DNA from: Theristus sp. LFF4_11
Taxonomy: Eukaryota > Nematoda > Chromadorea > Monhysterida > Xyalidae
Length of the DNA stretch: 64,000 bases
Assembly: GCA_030248135.1 (NCBI GenBank)
Contig: JASANC010001151.1
Coordinates: forward strand, 81,814-145,813
Direction of reading: 5' to 3'
The notes below the pieces were generated by a model. The model saw only the letters and a list, made by a program, of their open reading frames with translations. It ran no database searches and was not told the origin of the DNA. This document shows positions 39,401 to 50,900 of this stretch, one piece after another; positions within the stretch are counted from its first letter, which is position 1, and the number at the start of each line of letters is the position of its first letter. A program made the position numbers and the translations under genes.

Positions 39401-42400
39401 TATATGTGAAGTAAGATTGAATAAAAACATAAAAATTAACGTTTTTTTCAATTACCCGTTTTAAAAAGCTAATGCTTCTTTTACCCGTTTACCTAAGCCA
39501 AGCCTTTTTTGCAAAGTGAAAATGCGAAGTTTATGATTTTGCTATTATACCCGTTCACCCTAACCTAAGTCAAGCCTTTTTGTAAGTTAAGTAAGATTGA
39601 ATAAAAAACATAAAAATAAACGTTTTTTTCATTAAAAAATACCCGTTTTAAAAAGCTAATGCTTCTTTTACCCGGTTACCCTAACATAAGCCAAGCCTTT
39701 TTTCTAAAGTGAAAATGAATAGAAGAAACAAAAAAGTGACGTTTATAATTTCGTTTTGCAGTCATTGCTTCTTTTTACCCGTTTACCCCAACATGACCCA
39801 AAGATTTTGCAAAGTGAAAATGAATGATAAATACCATTTCGACCCAATTAAAAGACTAACTTTTTTCAGAGACGGTTTTGTTACATCTTTCGCAGTCGCT
39901 CGTCAAGTTTTGAGCAGCAACAATTGCGAGTTGCCCATCGTGCGTTACGTTGAAATTATCGCTCTTAACCATGGAGTATCAATTTGAAAATGAAACATGG
40001 AGTATCAATTTCAATGAAATTTACTTGTTTTGAGTCCAAAGTGCAACTTGCGATGCCGATGTCGATGTGCCTTTTGCAACCCGATTTTTAAAAACAAAAA
40101 AGTTAAATTTTTTTTCAAAGACGGTTTTGTTACATCTTTCCCAGTCGATCATCAAGTTTTGATCAGCCACGCTTCCATTTGCCTATGCTGCGCTGAACTG
40201 TCTCTGTTGACCAAAGAGTATCATGATGACTCCAGCTATGAAGAGGGACGTCGGCGTTTTGAGAAAACAATCTCAACTGGCCTTGGCATTAATAAAAAAT
40301 AGGTTAAGGAAATTGAGATGGAGTTTTCTTAAGTAGCAAAAAAGGGCGCCAATTCAAATTGCAAAAAAGTGCCACACACACACACACGCACAGACACTTT
40401 GTAAATTTAATAATATTTCAGCAGAAATACGTAAAAACTCAAAAATCACCTAAATTCAGTTTTTTGACTTGGGATAAACATCATTGTCGTCATGGAGATT
40501 CTCATCTGGCAATAGCACAAGTTCACTGTCAGCTTCTTCTTTACTGATGTCATCATGTGCGTTCTCTCGGCCGTTCAATTTAATTTTTTTCGGCTGCGCA
40601 ATGTGTGTTCCATTGTTCTCAATGAACGACGACATTCGATGTTTGAAACTGATGATCACTTTCTGGTGCAGCGCCCGATCATCGTTGATTTCTTGCATAC
40701 CGTTGCAATGGTGGGCGCCGTGTGCGGTACACAATATCCGTCAGAGGCACCCGCCCAAACCCAAAAGTCAAAAGGCTTCCGGTCCGGATTCTTCTCGGGG
40801 CATTCAATTCTGCCCCTGCGGCCGATCCAGTGGTCACCGAATGACGCCGACAGCCACTCGCGCACTTGTTTGAATTTCCTCTCAACTTATGGGTTTAGGG
40901 GCACCTGAAGGAAATTGTGTACCGTTCGGCGATCACCAGCGTCGACGCTTTGAAGAGCAACATTCGCAGCGGTGTGCAAGGAATCAACGATGATCGGGCG
41001 CTGCACCAGAAAGTGCTCATCAGTTTTAAACATCGAATGTCGGCAAACATTGAGAACAATGGAAAACACGTTGAGCAGCCGAGAAAAACTAAATGAACGG
41101 CCGAGAGAATGCACATGATGACATTAGTGAAGAAGCTGACGATGAACTTGTGCCATTGCCAGATGAGAATCTCGATGAAGACAATAATGTTTATCCTGAG
41201 TCATGAAGCTGAATTTAGGTGATTTTTGAGTTTTTACGTATTTCTGCTAAAATATTATTCAAAAAATGGAATTTCGGGATAAAAATTGAACACAAAAAAA
41301 TGTGCATCTTAGTTCTAAAAGTGTTTCAAATTTCACGACTTCGCCTGCCTGTAACCAGTCGGCCGCACGAGCCATTTACTTTTGTTATTTTGCTTTGCTT
41401 ATTAAGTTTTGCTGATTTCAAATTGCCGCACTGCCATGAAACATTTTCTCTAGCTGTGCGTGCAAACGCATATTGGGACACGTTTAATAAGAAAGATAAT
41501 ACCAATAACAACGTGCAAGCACTGTTTCTAGCGGTTTCGCCTGGTAAGCGTATACCGCGGGCCCCCAGGCTCGTCAGTACGACAAGGCCCGGGCTGCACA
41601 GCCCAATCAAACATGATGACCAGCTCAGACGGATGTTATGTCTGGCTGAAACATCAGCGAAACAGTGGATCACACAAGACAAATGTATTGTTTTCGTTTC
41701 CATTTTGCACCCTGCAGCAAACGACGCAGTTGCAGACTGGTGGTGTGCCTGCACAAACACAACAACAACAACAGCAGACAGCTGCACAGACGAACACAAC
41801 AGCAGCAGCGCCAGCGGGTGGCAGCAACGAGTTTGTTTACTGGCATTACAATCCGTCGTCTGAGGTGTTCTCGCGCAAAGTGTTCGTTGGTGGCCTGCCG
41901 ATTGACATCACTGAACGTTCGTTCGTTTGTGTTTCTGCCGCTTTCCATTGCATGTCACGGTCGTGAACTCTAAATTTCTAGCAATCAGCTGATTGGTTTA
42001 TGAACACGTGCTTTCTGTGCACTGCTGACCAGAATTAGGGGAAAAATCCGGATTTTTTGAATTGAAAAAACAAAATTTAAACTTTCAATACAAGTTAGGT
42101 TCGTTCGAAGCGTCTCGTCGAGCTGAGTTCAGCTAGACCATTTTCAGAACGATCCGGAGAACTATAAGAGTGAAAATTGTGCTTTATTGAAATTTTGTCC
42201 ATGTCACAGAGGGAAAGTTGCATTTTCAACAGTAAAACAGGACAATTTTTTACGTGTACTTGAATATTAAACCGTTCTTAGTTGTTCCTGTTTGGAAAAT
42301 TACCAAAATTTTGCTGTGTTCAAAAATGCCTGTTTGCTGTGTAGTTAAGTCGGCAATCCCTGTCGACCCGGTCCCCCCAAGACACTTTCAGGTTCAACCA

Positions 42401-45400
42401 GCTATGCTATCTGCCACGTGGCGAGAGCCCGCTCTTCAAAACATCGTATTGAAAACACGTAGCAGATTTCGCGATCACGTTGTTAAATTTGAAAAAAAAA
42501 TCCGAATTCAAAAAACGAACAAATAGTTTTTCAAACACCTATTGTGGATTTATTCAAACGTGTCCGGACTAACGTGACGTCATTTTATTTAAAAACGCCC
42601 GTTTGTCAAAGTACAGGCACTAAAATTTCAGTTTGGTGTGACTGATTCGACATTCACCATTTGTTTACGGGAAGAAATCGGCTAAACGGATAGTCTGGTT
42701 TGCTGTGAACGGCAAGCGCATGTTTTGTGGCACATGACGTCATTTCAGTGGGACACGTTTAAAAAAATAGGCCATACTAACCCAACTGCAGACTCCACGC
42801 CGTTATTGCACACTTTTTAGAACAATTTGGAAACAAACACTCGAATGTTTGTCGCAATGTGTGATTGTTTGTTTGCAAGTTTCAGAGAATCTGTACGAGG
42901 CGTTTCGTCATTTCGGCCCGCTGACGGTCGACTGGCCGCACAAAAACGCCGAGAAGAGCTATCACCCACCGAAAGGTCGTTTCGAGTCTTTTTTCCTGTT
43001 TCTCTGTTTCACCTGCAACCATGAACGTGTCTCTCAGTGTTGCAGGCTACGTGTTCTTGATATTCGAGGCCGAGGAGTCCGTGCGTAAGCTGGTGTCCGC
43101 GTGCACCACAGAGGGCGACAAATTGTTCATGAAAATGTCAAGTCCAACGATGAAGGATAAAACCGTTCGTTTTGCTGTTGAACACGACGACACACTGTTT
43201 TGCATATTTTGGTTGAGAGACTGCCTCTCAGTTTCACTTTTTTTGGGTGACTGCCCATCATTTGTGTTCGTTTCCAGCGTGCCATGAAACAAAGGCATCA
43301 AGGAATTGCAGTGCAGTAGCAAACAAGCCGCGACAGTTCTTCTGATATTATCAATTTTTGTAAGTTCTGTTTTTGTGAACGTTTCCAGGTGCAGGTGCGT
43401 CCGTGGCGTCTGGCCGATGCCGACTTTGTGGTTGATGCGGCGTTGCCAATGGACCTGCGCAAGGTTGTCTTCGTTGGCGGCGTACCACGTCCGCTCAAAG
43501 CCGGTATGCTCTGCTAGTTAATTTCAAATGAGGTGTGGTGTGTACCACCACGGCGCATCAGACACACACGACGCTCCTACTCCGTTCACGCCGTGGCGAC
43601 TGAATGTCCTTTTGGACTTTGGTCGTGGAACTTTCTTTGCGGGACACCTCAGTGCGCGTTGCGGCAGTTGCCTCGACCACATACAACGTCACACACACTG
43701 GTGTCTGAAAATGCTGAAAGTACAGGGTGGGCCAAAAAAAGGTTCCATTTTCAAACTGCTGTCACTGGCTGGTGTTTCAATATTATGAGCTGAAATTTTC
43801 AGCATTGATAAAACATGTGATGCCATTTTTCAGATAAAATTTTTTATCCAGTTTGGTCAAGTAGATTCAGTTTTACAGCACAATGTTTAAAAATTCCCAA
43901 ATTTTCAAAAAAACGGATTTTTCACCAAGAATTTCACAACGAATCATTGCTCATAGACATCCAAATCATCCAAATCATCATGGTTCGGGACAGGCCAGAT
44001 TCCAAACTGGCTCGCCTCGTCGATTTTGCTGGACTGCGCGTGAACATTGCGACCACAGTGTCTTTGAATGCAGCAGCAATCGATGGTCGACCGGATCCAC
44101 TCTTTCGGTAAAACACGTTGCCATGCTCAAACAGATTGGACACAAAAGAACGGACATCCTGGTTGGCGAATCCTCGTGGCGACCCAAATTGAATTTTACG
44201 CGAAACTGGCAAGTCACTGCAGAAAAACTTTCAGATTGCTCCCACCAGATAGCACACCAGACCCATTGTTCTGCTGTCCACTTAACCATGACGAAACTGC
44301 AGAAAACTGAAACTGAAACACTGTTTTTATTCAAACCGCAGAAAAACTTTTCAAAAGAAACAAATTAACAAGAACAGAGCAACACACAAAACAAAAAGTC
44401 AACTGAACAATTGTTTCTGTCGCAGTCGCAAGCATGCTGACTCGAGTCCGTTGTGAAACATCAGAATTTCGCTCGAGCTGCTCAAATGCAATTCAAGTGT
44501 GACACCTTTCCACTCTGTGCGCATGATTTGAACTATCAATACCCCGGGTATCCAAAAAGACTCATTTGTCACCTTTGCAACAGTTTCAAAATTGAATCAC
44601 GCATCTTGATACTAATTTTTTCTTGCCCTCATTTCAGTCAATTTGTTGATTTTTCGAGCTTTTTAGAAAATCTGCCACAGTGAGCGCTAGGAATTATATA
44701 TCTGAAAAAAATTTTTGTCAGTAAAATGGCATTACATGTTTTATCAGTGCTGAAAATTTCAGCTCATAATATTAAAACACCAGCCAGTGACAGCAGTTTG
44801 AAAATGGAACCTTTTTTTTGGCCCACCCTGTAGTTTTTTGCGGGCTGGTGTCGTGCAGCACATCCGCCGAAGCATTGTGCACCGTAATTAAAAATGCACA
44901 GTAATAATATAACACTGTGACGACGCGTGCAATTGACACGTCACAATCGCACTGTATCTCTGATCCAAAGTCGAGCTCACTGACATGCCGTGTTCTACAG
45001 TCGAACTTTAAATCATGGGCAATCAGCTGAGAGTGGTTGGTGATCACGTGATACATGCTCTCTGTGCAGACAACGCCCCCAAAGCAATACCTGCAATGAA
45101 AGCATGCAGCCAGCACATGATCACCACAGAATCAGCAGATTGCCTATAATTTCGAGTTCGAATGTATGTTTTCACTCAACGTGCTGCATTACAAAACAGT
45201 GGAAATGGCGCACATCATGGACCGCCTGTATGGCGGCGTCTGCTATGCGGGAATCGACGTCGACCCAGAAGTGAAGTATCCAAAGGGCGCCGGTCGAGTG
45301 GCGTTCACGAATCAGAAGTCGTTCATGGACGCAATCATGGCTCGTTACGTGCAGCTGTCGCATTCGACCGAGGGAGACAACAAACGGGTGGGTGTTGGTC

Positions 45401-46887
45401 GGTGGTAATGCGGCCGGTTGTCTAGCTGTTTTTGGGGATTGCATCTGATTTTCTGATTTTTTTTCACTTTCTAAGACGAACACAAACATTTTGCCCTACC
45501 ACTCCATTGAACATTGAAAGAGTAGGAGGTCGTTTGAAACAGCTGCGTGCTACACGGCCAATTGGTCACAGTAAAACTGCATCATCATCATTGGCCGACG
45601 TTTTCAAAACTTGTTGCCGACGATTTCGCAAAATGCGGTTGCATTGCACTGGTTGACGGTTTTGGTTTTGGTTTTGGTTGACGGTTTTGTTTTTGGTTTT
45701 GGTTGACGGTGTTTGTTTTTGGCGTGTGTGCAGCTCGAAATCAAACCGTACGTCGTCGACGACCAGCTGTGCGACGAGTGTCAGGGACAGAAGTGCGGCC
45801 TCCGTTTCGCGCCGTATTTCTGTCCGCACGTCTCGTGTCTGCAGTATTACTGCGAGGACTGCTGGACGCGCATTCATTCGCACCACGGCCGCGAATACCA
45901 TCGGCCGCTCGTCAAGGAAGGTGCGTGCTGCTGGCGGCCATGTTACACTTTATAGTTGATGATGGGCGATTGTCGTAATTATCTAGCTGTAATTATGTGT
46001 AATTATCCTATATAATGTGATCTTTTTCCTGTAATCTTGGTTGTTCTCCAGTCCAGTAAATCGCCACTCTCTCGCTACTTGGAAGTTTATTATGGTCCAC
46101 ACCAGTGCCCTTCTTGGTGCGTAGCCCGATTTTTTTAGCGAGTGGTGTTTTCTGTCCGAAACGCCGCTGAATGGTGTGGATTGTGGCGATGGCCTTCTGA
46201 ACTGGCCTGTCTCACAGATCTGGCGAAGAAGACAGTGGAAGTGGACAGTGCACGTGTGTGCAATAGAGCCACCACTGAACAATCAAGCAGTGCAGTTTGA
46301 ATCAATGCCCGTGGATTTCGTTGTTGTTGCACTGGTTTGCCAACACCGACGTCCTGGGCAAGTTTAGTATTGTAGATTTAGTCAAACGTGTCCGGACTAA
46401 AATGACGTCATTTGATTTAAAAACGTCCGTTTGTCAAAGTACAGGCACTAAAATTTCATTCGACAATCACCATTTGTTTACGAAAAACGGCTAAACGAAA
46501 ATTCTGGTTTGCTGTGAACGACAAGCGCATGTTTTGCAGCACATGACGTCATTTCAGTGGGACACGTTTGAAAATAATGTCATAGTCCAATAGTGCTACA
46601 CCACTGAAGCCCTGCATAAAGTCATGAAGCATCACAGCTCCATTTTTTTCACTCGAACTGATCCACCAATGTCTGCTGCTTTTCAAGATGTGAGGCAACT
46701 GAAATGTTGATTCATGAATTTATTCAGGCGCCCAATGGTGTAGCACTATTGAACTGTCAAGTTCTGTAACGCTGGCCCCTGGCCTCTTGGTTTTTGTTTT
46801 AATAGCACAACTGATTATCTTTCTACTCACAAATTTTCAGGCTCAGATCGTTCGCCACAACACGCTGCACGTTGCGACATGCGCTAG
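36464..46887 (+). CDS. CPEB2-4/Orb2-type cytoplasmic polyadenylation element-binding protein, 605 aa
   Basis: Twelve exons: 36464-36740, 37383-37619, 38147-38311, 38385-38462, 38565-38680, 41718-41916, 42886-42975, 43046-43164, 43389-43503, 45200-45387, 45734-45920, 46841-46887 (1818 nt, frame kept). The N-terminal 340 residues are rich in Gln, Asn and His with many short Q runs. RRM1 begins at KVFVGGLPIDI (345) and contains FRHFGPLTVDWPHK. The linker VRPWRLADADFV leads to RRM2 (KVVFVGGVPRPLKAVEMAHI, from 451). A C-terminal CEBP-ZZ zinc domain follows (residues 541-580: CDEC, CLQYYCEDCW, HSHHGREYHRPLVKEG). The linker and ZZ spacing match the CPEB2-4/Orb2 subfamily, not CPEB1. The family binds U-rich 3' UTR elements and controls poly(A) length and translation. 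The start is the first ATG in its frame; the exon 2 end, after a G12 run, is uncertain. Confidence 0.88.
36766..36877. mobile_element. Palindromic MITE, family 1, copy b (internally shortened)
   Basis: In CPEB intron 1. Both ends are present (CAGTCGAACTC and GATCGACTG followed by TA), but the centre is deleted to about 112 bp. Confidence 0.8.
37044..37275 (+). mobile_element. tRNA-derived SINE, family 2, copy A
   Basis: Family description: tRNA-like head with A-box TGGCGTAGCGGTAGA (TAGCGCAGGTGTAGGA in this copy) and B-box GTTCGAACC, a body with CTCGGGGCAG and GGTTTCCGGAACCGGCGCGC, and an AAATAA-type tail. In CPEB intron 1. The other copy is at 56671-56905. Confidence 0.82.
37769..38069. mobile_element. 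MITE, family 5, with about 55-bp terminal inverted repeats
   Basis: In CPEB intron 2. The left end TGGTCAGTTTTATAAAAG continues through GTGAGTAGTGTCTGAAAA and GTGAGGAGTTTTACTC; the right end is the reverse complement with a 4-bp indel. No ORF. Confidence 0.85.
38986..40405. mobile_element. Unclassified 1.4-kb insertion inside the fold-back element
   Basis: It splits the left arm between two TTAATAAT sequences, a likely 8-bp target duplication. It carries the tandem array at 39130-39790 and two related peptide segments on the plus strand (RDGFVTSFAVARQVL near 39870 and KDGFVTSFPVDHQVL near 40120). The insertion ends in a CA run at 40376. The 8-bp duplication would fit a hAT-like or other DNA element; no transposase is visible. 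Confidence 0.5.
39130..39790. repeat. Tandem array, about 180-bp period
   Basis: Units share ACCCGTTTACCCTAA, AAGCCAAGCCTTTTT, AAAATGCGAAGTTTATGA and TTTTAAAAAGCTAATGC. About 3.5 degenerate units are visible. A lone related fragment is near 35860. Confidence 0.8.
41533..41663 (+). repeat. Dispersed about 130-bp repeat, copy 2
   Basis: In CPEB intron 5; the inverse of 11080-11215. It ends about 50 bp before the exon 6 acceptor. Confidence 0.7.
41964..42030. mobile_element. Palindromic MITE, family 1, copy c (left half only)
   Basis: In CPEB intron 6. GAACTCTAAATT through GCTTTCTGTGCA are present, then similarity stops, so only one arm of the hairpin survives. Confidence 0.75.
42037..42490 (+). 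repeat. Dispersed about 460-bp repeat, copy 1
   Basis: Near-identical to 53199-53665. Shared blocks include ACAAGTTAGGTTCGTTCGAA, CCTGTCGACCCGGTC and CTATGCTATCTGCCAC. Edges carry AAATCCGGATTTTT and AAAATCCGAATTC. It is probably an unclassified transposon; no ORF. Confidence 0.75.
42539..42770. mobile_element. MITE, family 2, copy c
   Basis: Forward copy at the end of CPEB intron 6, about 115 bp before exon 7. The first palindrome reads GTGACGTCAT and the second ATGACGTCAT. Confidence 0.85.
43723..44830 (-). mobile_element. Mariner-like element, 1.1 kb, with about 108-bp terminal inverted repeats
   Basis: In CPEB intron 9, flanked by TA on both sides (43721-43722 and 44831-44832). Ends CAGGGTGGGCCAAAAAAA and the inverse. 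The repeats stay paired for about 108 bp. The minus strand encodes an HTH transposase N-terminus: WTAEQ, then AIWWEQSESFSAVTCQFRVK, and in a second frame NLFEHGNVFYRKSGSGRPS and SPAKSTRRASLESGLSRT. A frameshift separates the two parts, and the catalytic DDE domain is absent. The copy is non-autonomous and broken. Confidence 0.85.
44998..45164. mobile_element. Palindromic MITE, family 1, copy d
   Basis: In CPEB intron 9, flanked by TA (44996-44997 and 45165-45166), and it ends 35 bases before exon 10. Confidence 0.87.
46365..46579. mobile_element. MITE, family 2, copy d
   Basis: Forward copy in CPEB intron 11 with small internal deletions; both TGACGTCA palindromes are retained. Confidence 0.82.
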
Positions 46888-47974
46888 AAACAAAGAACCA
46901 CAGAAAAGACTCAAAAACGGTTCTGTAAAACATTATTTTATTGTTTTTGATATCATGCAAAAATTTGCAGCACCTAACTCAGTATCCTTAGAAATAGCAA
47001 TCGATTTACAGATTGTTCCACGTGTAACTATCTCATTCGATTTCGGATCAAGTGTTTTGTCTTTCAGTGTTATTTCCCCTGTTTTTGAACTCTTATTTCG
47101 TTTGACGTATTATGTCTAGTTGCTACTTTCTGCCAGCTGTTGGTTCTCTTTACGTGCGCACAGTTTCTGTTCTATCTTGTTTGTTTCTATCTATTTTTAT
47201 TACTTCGTTCTTCGGTTTTTTATTGGTGGTTTCTGTTTTGAGCTAGTTTGATTTTTGGCTGTGATGATTGTTCCAGGATTTTGGTTTATGGAGGTTATAC
47301 GGTAAACTGTGTTGTGCATACCGTACTAGGTTGAATAGGTGTGTTGTGATTTTTCATTTCCGTTCGTATTGCTCAATATTTTTGTTTGTTTTAACCGGCA
47401 ACGACTTGAATTTGTTGGGCACCTTTTTTTGTTGTTTGATACAAGGAACTCGGGCAGCAACACATACGAGAGTGAGCGTTTTGGTGTTTCATGTGATTGT
47501 TTTGAACAGTCCTTAATTCATTTTGTTGTTTAAGAGGAGCCGAGTTTATTGCAAAAATTGTGCTGTTAAAAATGTGATTTTTGTATCGTTTGTTGGTTTG
47601 AAATTTGATTTCTTTTCTTTTTATCTTCTGCTCAGTTCATTCATTCTGTTATCGTTATTGTCGGTGCGAATAATTTTTCAAAGAGAACTTATCAAGCTTT
47701 GATCGGATAATTTTCATGGTACCTACTACTCTTGTGCCATTTTAGCGTTGTTTTCTATTGTAGCTTTACTGATCCAGTTTTATGCTTTCGAACTAACAGA
47801 ACTTATTCTGTCTCATTCCATTCGCATAATAATGCGGCTTGATTCAATCGTTGAAAAGTATCCAGCGATAAAAAAAATTCGTTTCAAAAATTGTCGACGA
47901 ATATGGTGATTGAGCAAAGGGGCATTCATGAAGCAATACAGGGTGATCAGAAAAACGTCAATTTTTAAAACTCT
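46888..47974. other. CPEB 3' flank
   Basis: T-rich sequence after the CPEB stop, probably 3' UTR. No canonical AATAAA was seen by eye. At about 47938 a TACAGGGTGATCAGAAAAA end resembles the mariner-like ends elsewhere, so the LINE insertion may lie inside an older element. Confidence 0.45.
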
Positions 47975-47985
47975 TCGATCTGCAT

Positions 47986-50900
47986 TTGACTTACTTACTT
48001 AGTTCGTCGCTCCGCGTAGCGCGGCTCCCGTTGTTCGGGCTTCGACGCCGTTCACCACCGTTCCGGTTTTGTACGTGATCGCCTCGATGTTTGCCGACCA
48101 TCGCTGCCTGTCGTTCGCGCTCGCCTGAATAGTGCGGTACCAACTGCTGTAGTCGCCTCGCTTCTCAGCCGTCTCCGAACGCGGATACAGAATGCGCCCT
48201 CTCGCGTTGGTGTAGAGCGGTTTTGTCTCAGTTTTTGTGATCTCTCGCCACGTCACCTTCGGTCGCCCTCGTGCCCGCCGCCAGTCACGCTCCGCGCACG
48301 CCATGATCGCCCGCGCGGGAATGCGGCTCGGACTCATGCGCGCCACATGCCCCAGCCACCGTAGACGTCGCAGCTGAATCAGCTGCGTGATGTCGCCCTG
48401 AGTGTTCGCCTTCGGCCCGAATGCGCGACGTTGCACGGTTTTATTTGTGACGCGATCAGACCAGTGAGTGCCGGTGATGGAACGGAGCCACTGATTGTCT
48501 TGCACTTTTATTTTATTTAATGTTGAATTGTTAAGCGACCACAATTCGCAGCCGTAGAGCAGCGACGAGCGGATGCACGCCGAGTACACCCGTGCCTTTG
48601 TGCGTATTGACACGTCGTGCGATCGCCACAGCCGCCGCAGGCTGTGGAACGCCAGGGCAGACAGCTTGATGCGCCGATGAACATCGTCTGAACAGTCATT
48701 GTTCGCGTTTATTACCGCCCCCAGGTAGACCGCCGAGTCGACTCTTGGCAGTTGCACGCCGTCGATCGTAACGTCTGCCGCGTCCCCGGCGGGCCAGTCT
48801 GCGGCGAGCAATTCGCATTTTGCCGGCGCAAAACGCAGACCGACCCGTCCAGCTGCATTTGTCAGAGCGTTTAGGCCTCGCTGCAGTGAGGGCGTGGTCT
48901 GCGCAAATATGACCACGTCATCCGCGAATTCCAGTGATCTGAAGGTCGTCAACTGTGGCCCCTCCGTGCCGCTGCAGCCCATGGTAATACCGTAACAGTC
49001 CCCGCAGTCGGTCTGAGCCTGTCGGATTATCCTGTCCATCACAAATGTGAACAGGACAGGACTGAGGACTCCTCCCTGCCAGACGCCGGTTCTCGGTTCA
49101 AACGCTGCTGATAGGCCGCCGTATGCCCTGATTTTGGTACGCTGCTCGGTGTAGATTGCTTTTATTAGAGATATTATTTTTGCCGGGAATCCGCCGGCGG
49201 CGAGAATATCGAACATTCTTTCTCTGTCGATAGAGTCAAAGGCACCCCGAATGTCAAGAAATGCCATCAGTGTCGGCCGATTGTAGAGCGCTCGCGTCTC
49301 CGTCAGCTGCCGCAGGGTGAATACGTTATCGACTGTGCCCCGGCCCACGCGGAAACCGGCCTGCTCTTCTCTCGCCAGTTGCTCTCTCAGCGTCGCTATG
49401 CGTACTAGCACAATTGTTTCGAACAGTTTAGTGATTGTCGGCAGCAGGTTGATTCCTCTATAGTTTGCACACTCCATTCTTGATTTTTTCTTGTGTATCG
49501 GAATGCAGACAGACTCTCTCCACTCAGGCGGAATCTGCTCTGTGTCCCAGATGCGCCTCAGACACTGATGCAGACGATGGATTAGCGTCGCCGGTGCACA
49601 TTTGAACAGTTCCGCTGGCAGACCATCCGGGCCCGCCGATTTTCCGGATCGTAGACGTTTGATCGCGTTTACGATTTCTTCAATTGTTGGTGGCTCAATG
49701 CTGACTGCTGAAGTGCTGTTGGTTGTGCTGTCAGGCGGACGTTGCAGTGGGGTGTCCCTGGGAGGTTCAGCACCGAATTGGGTACTGAAGTGCTCCCTCC
49801 ACCTCTCTAGTTTGTCCGCTGCGGTTACAAGCAGACTGCCGTCATCAGCTTTGATAGGGCCTCTCAGAATACCCGCATTCTGGCCGCACAGTCGCCGTAT
49901 CGCCCGATATTGCTCTTTGGTGTCACCCACATTGGTCGCAATCTGAACTTCTTTCGCTCTCTGCTCCCACCAGTGTTCTCGGTCACACCTGGCAGATCGC
50001 CTGATTTGTTTCGTTGCATTTCGTCGCGCCTTGCCGTTTAATTTGCGTCTTCTTTTAATTAAATTTATTGTCTCGGATCGGAATATTGGATTCTGCTGTT
50101 TGCGTCGGCTCTTTCGACCACAGGCCTCTACTGCAGCAGTCCACATGTCTTCACGAATTCTCACCCAGCTCAAATCATCATTGGTCGCAATCACGTCTAA
50201 ACGGCTTTTGAATTTGTCTCTCACTGCATCATCGCCGAGTCGCTCGACGTCAATCAGCGGCGCGCCCGTCGCCCTTCTCTGGGTCCGCGGGAACTGGAGA
50301 TGGCACTTGGCAACGACCAGCGCATGGTCCGAGTCCACGTGGGTGCGCCAGCAACTCCTGACGTCCGTGATGCACGCCCGCCATCGTCTTGCGATCAGCA
50401 CATGGTCGATTTGCCGGAGTTGTCCGTTCGGTAGTCGATGCGTCGCCGTCTTACGCTTGCTGTGCTGAAATGTGGTGGACGACAGCACAAAGCCATTATT
50501 TTCCGCAAAAGTCACCAAACGCTGACCGTTATCGGTCCGTTTATCGGAACGGACACCGTGCTGCGCGCCGACGCTACGCTCGAGTGGTGACAGCGGCCCC
50601 ACGGCTGCGTTCAGGTCACCCGCGATCAGCACCACGTCGCCCGATGTCGCCAGCGTGACGGAATGCGCCAGCTCTCGATAGAACGTGTCCTTGACCTCGG
50701 CATCGTGCCCCTCATGCGGCGCGTACGCGACAACGATGAACAAGCCTCGCCGTCTTTTGCTGCCGGACCGCACGCCCATGTACGTGTTGAAGCGAGCGCA
50801 CGCCACCCTGTCGCTGACTGGAATGATGGCCGCCAGCGACCCCTCAGCGCGCTCGCTGATCAGGAAGCCAACGCCAGAGTGGTGATTTGTATTGTCATTG

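Larger units (their letters stand above)
38834..41395. mobile_element. Fold-back (head-to-head) mariner/IS630-type transposase element, interrupted
   Basis: The outer left arm 38834-38985 begins TACAGGGTGTCCCAGAAAAA. It is the inverse of about 41262-41395. The inner left arm 40406-40690 is the inverse of 40955-41262. Both inner arms encode the C-terminal part of the same transposase, pointing outward: minus strand (HQKVIISFKHRMSSFIENNG) and plus strand (HQKVLISFKHRMSANIENNG). The centre, on the minus strand, has WIGRRGRIE and DRKPFDFWVWAG. These correspond to the WIGRRG...SPDL-P-DF-LWG block of mariner-like transposases. The right tip lacks the outermost 15 bp. The element is non-functional. 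Confidence 0.75.
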
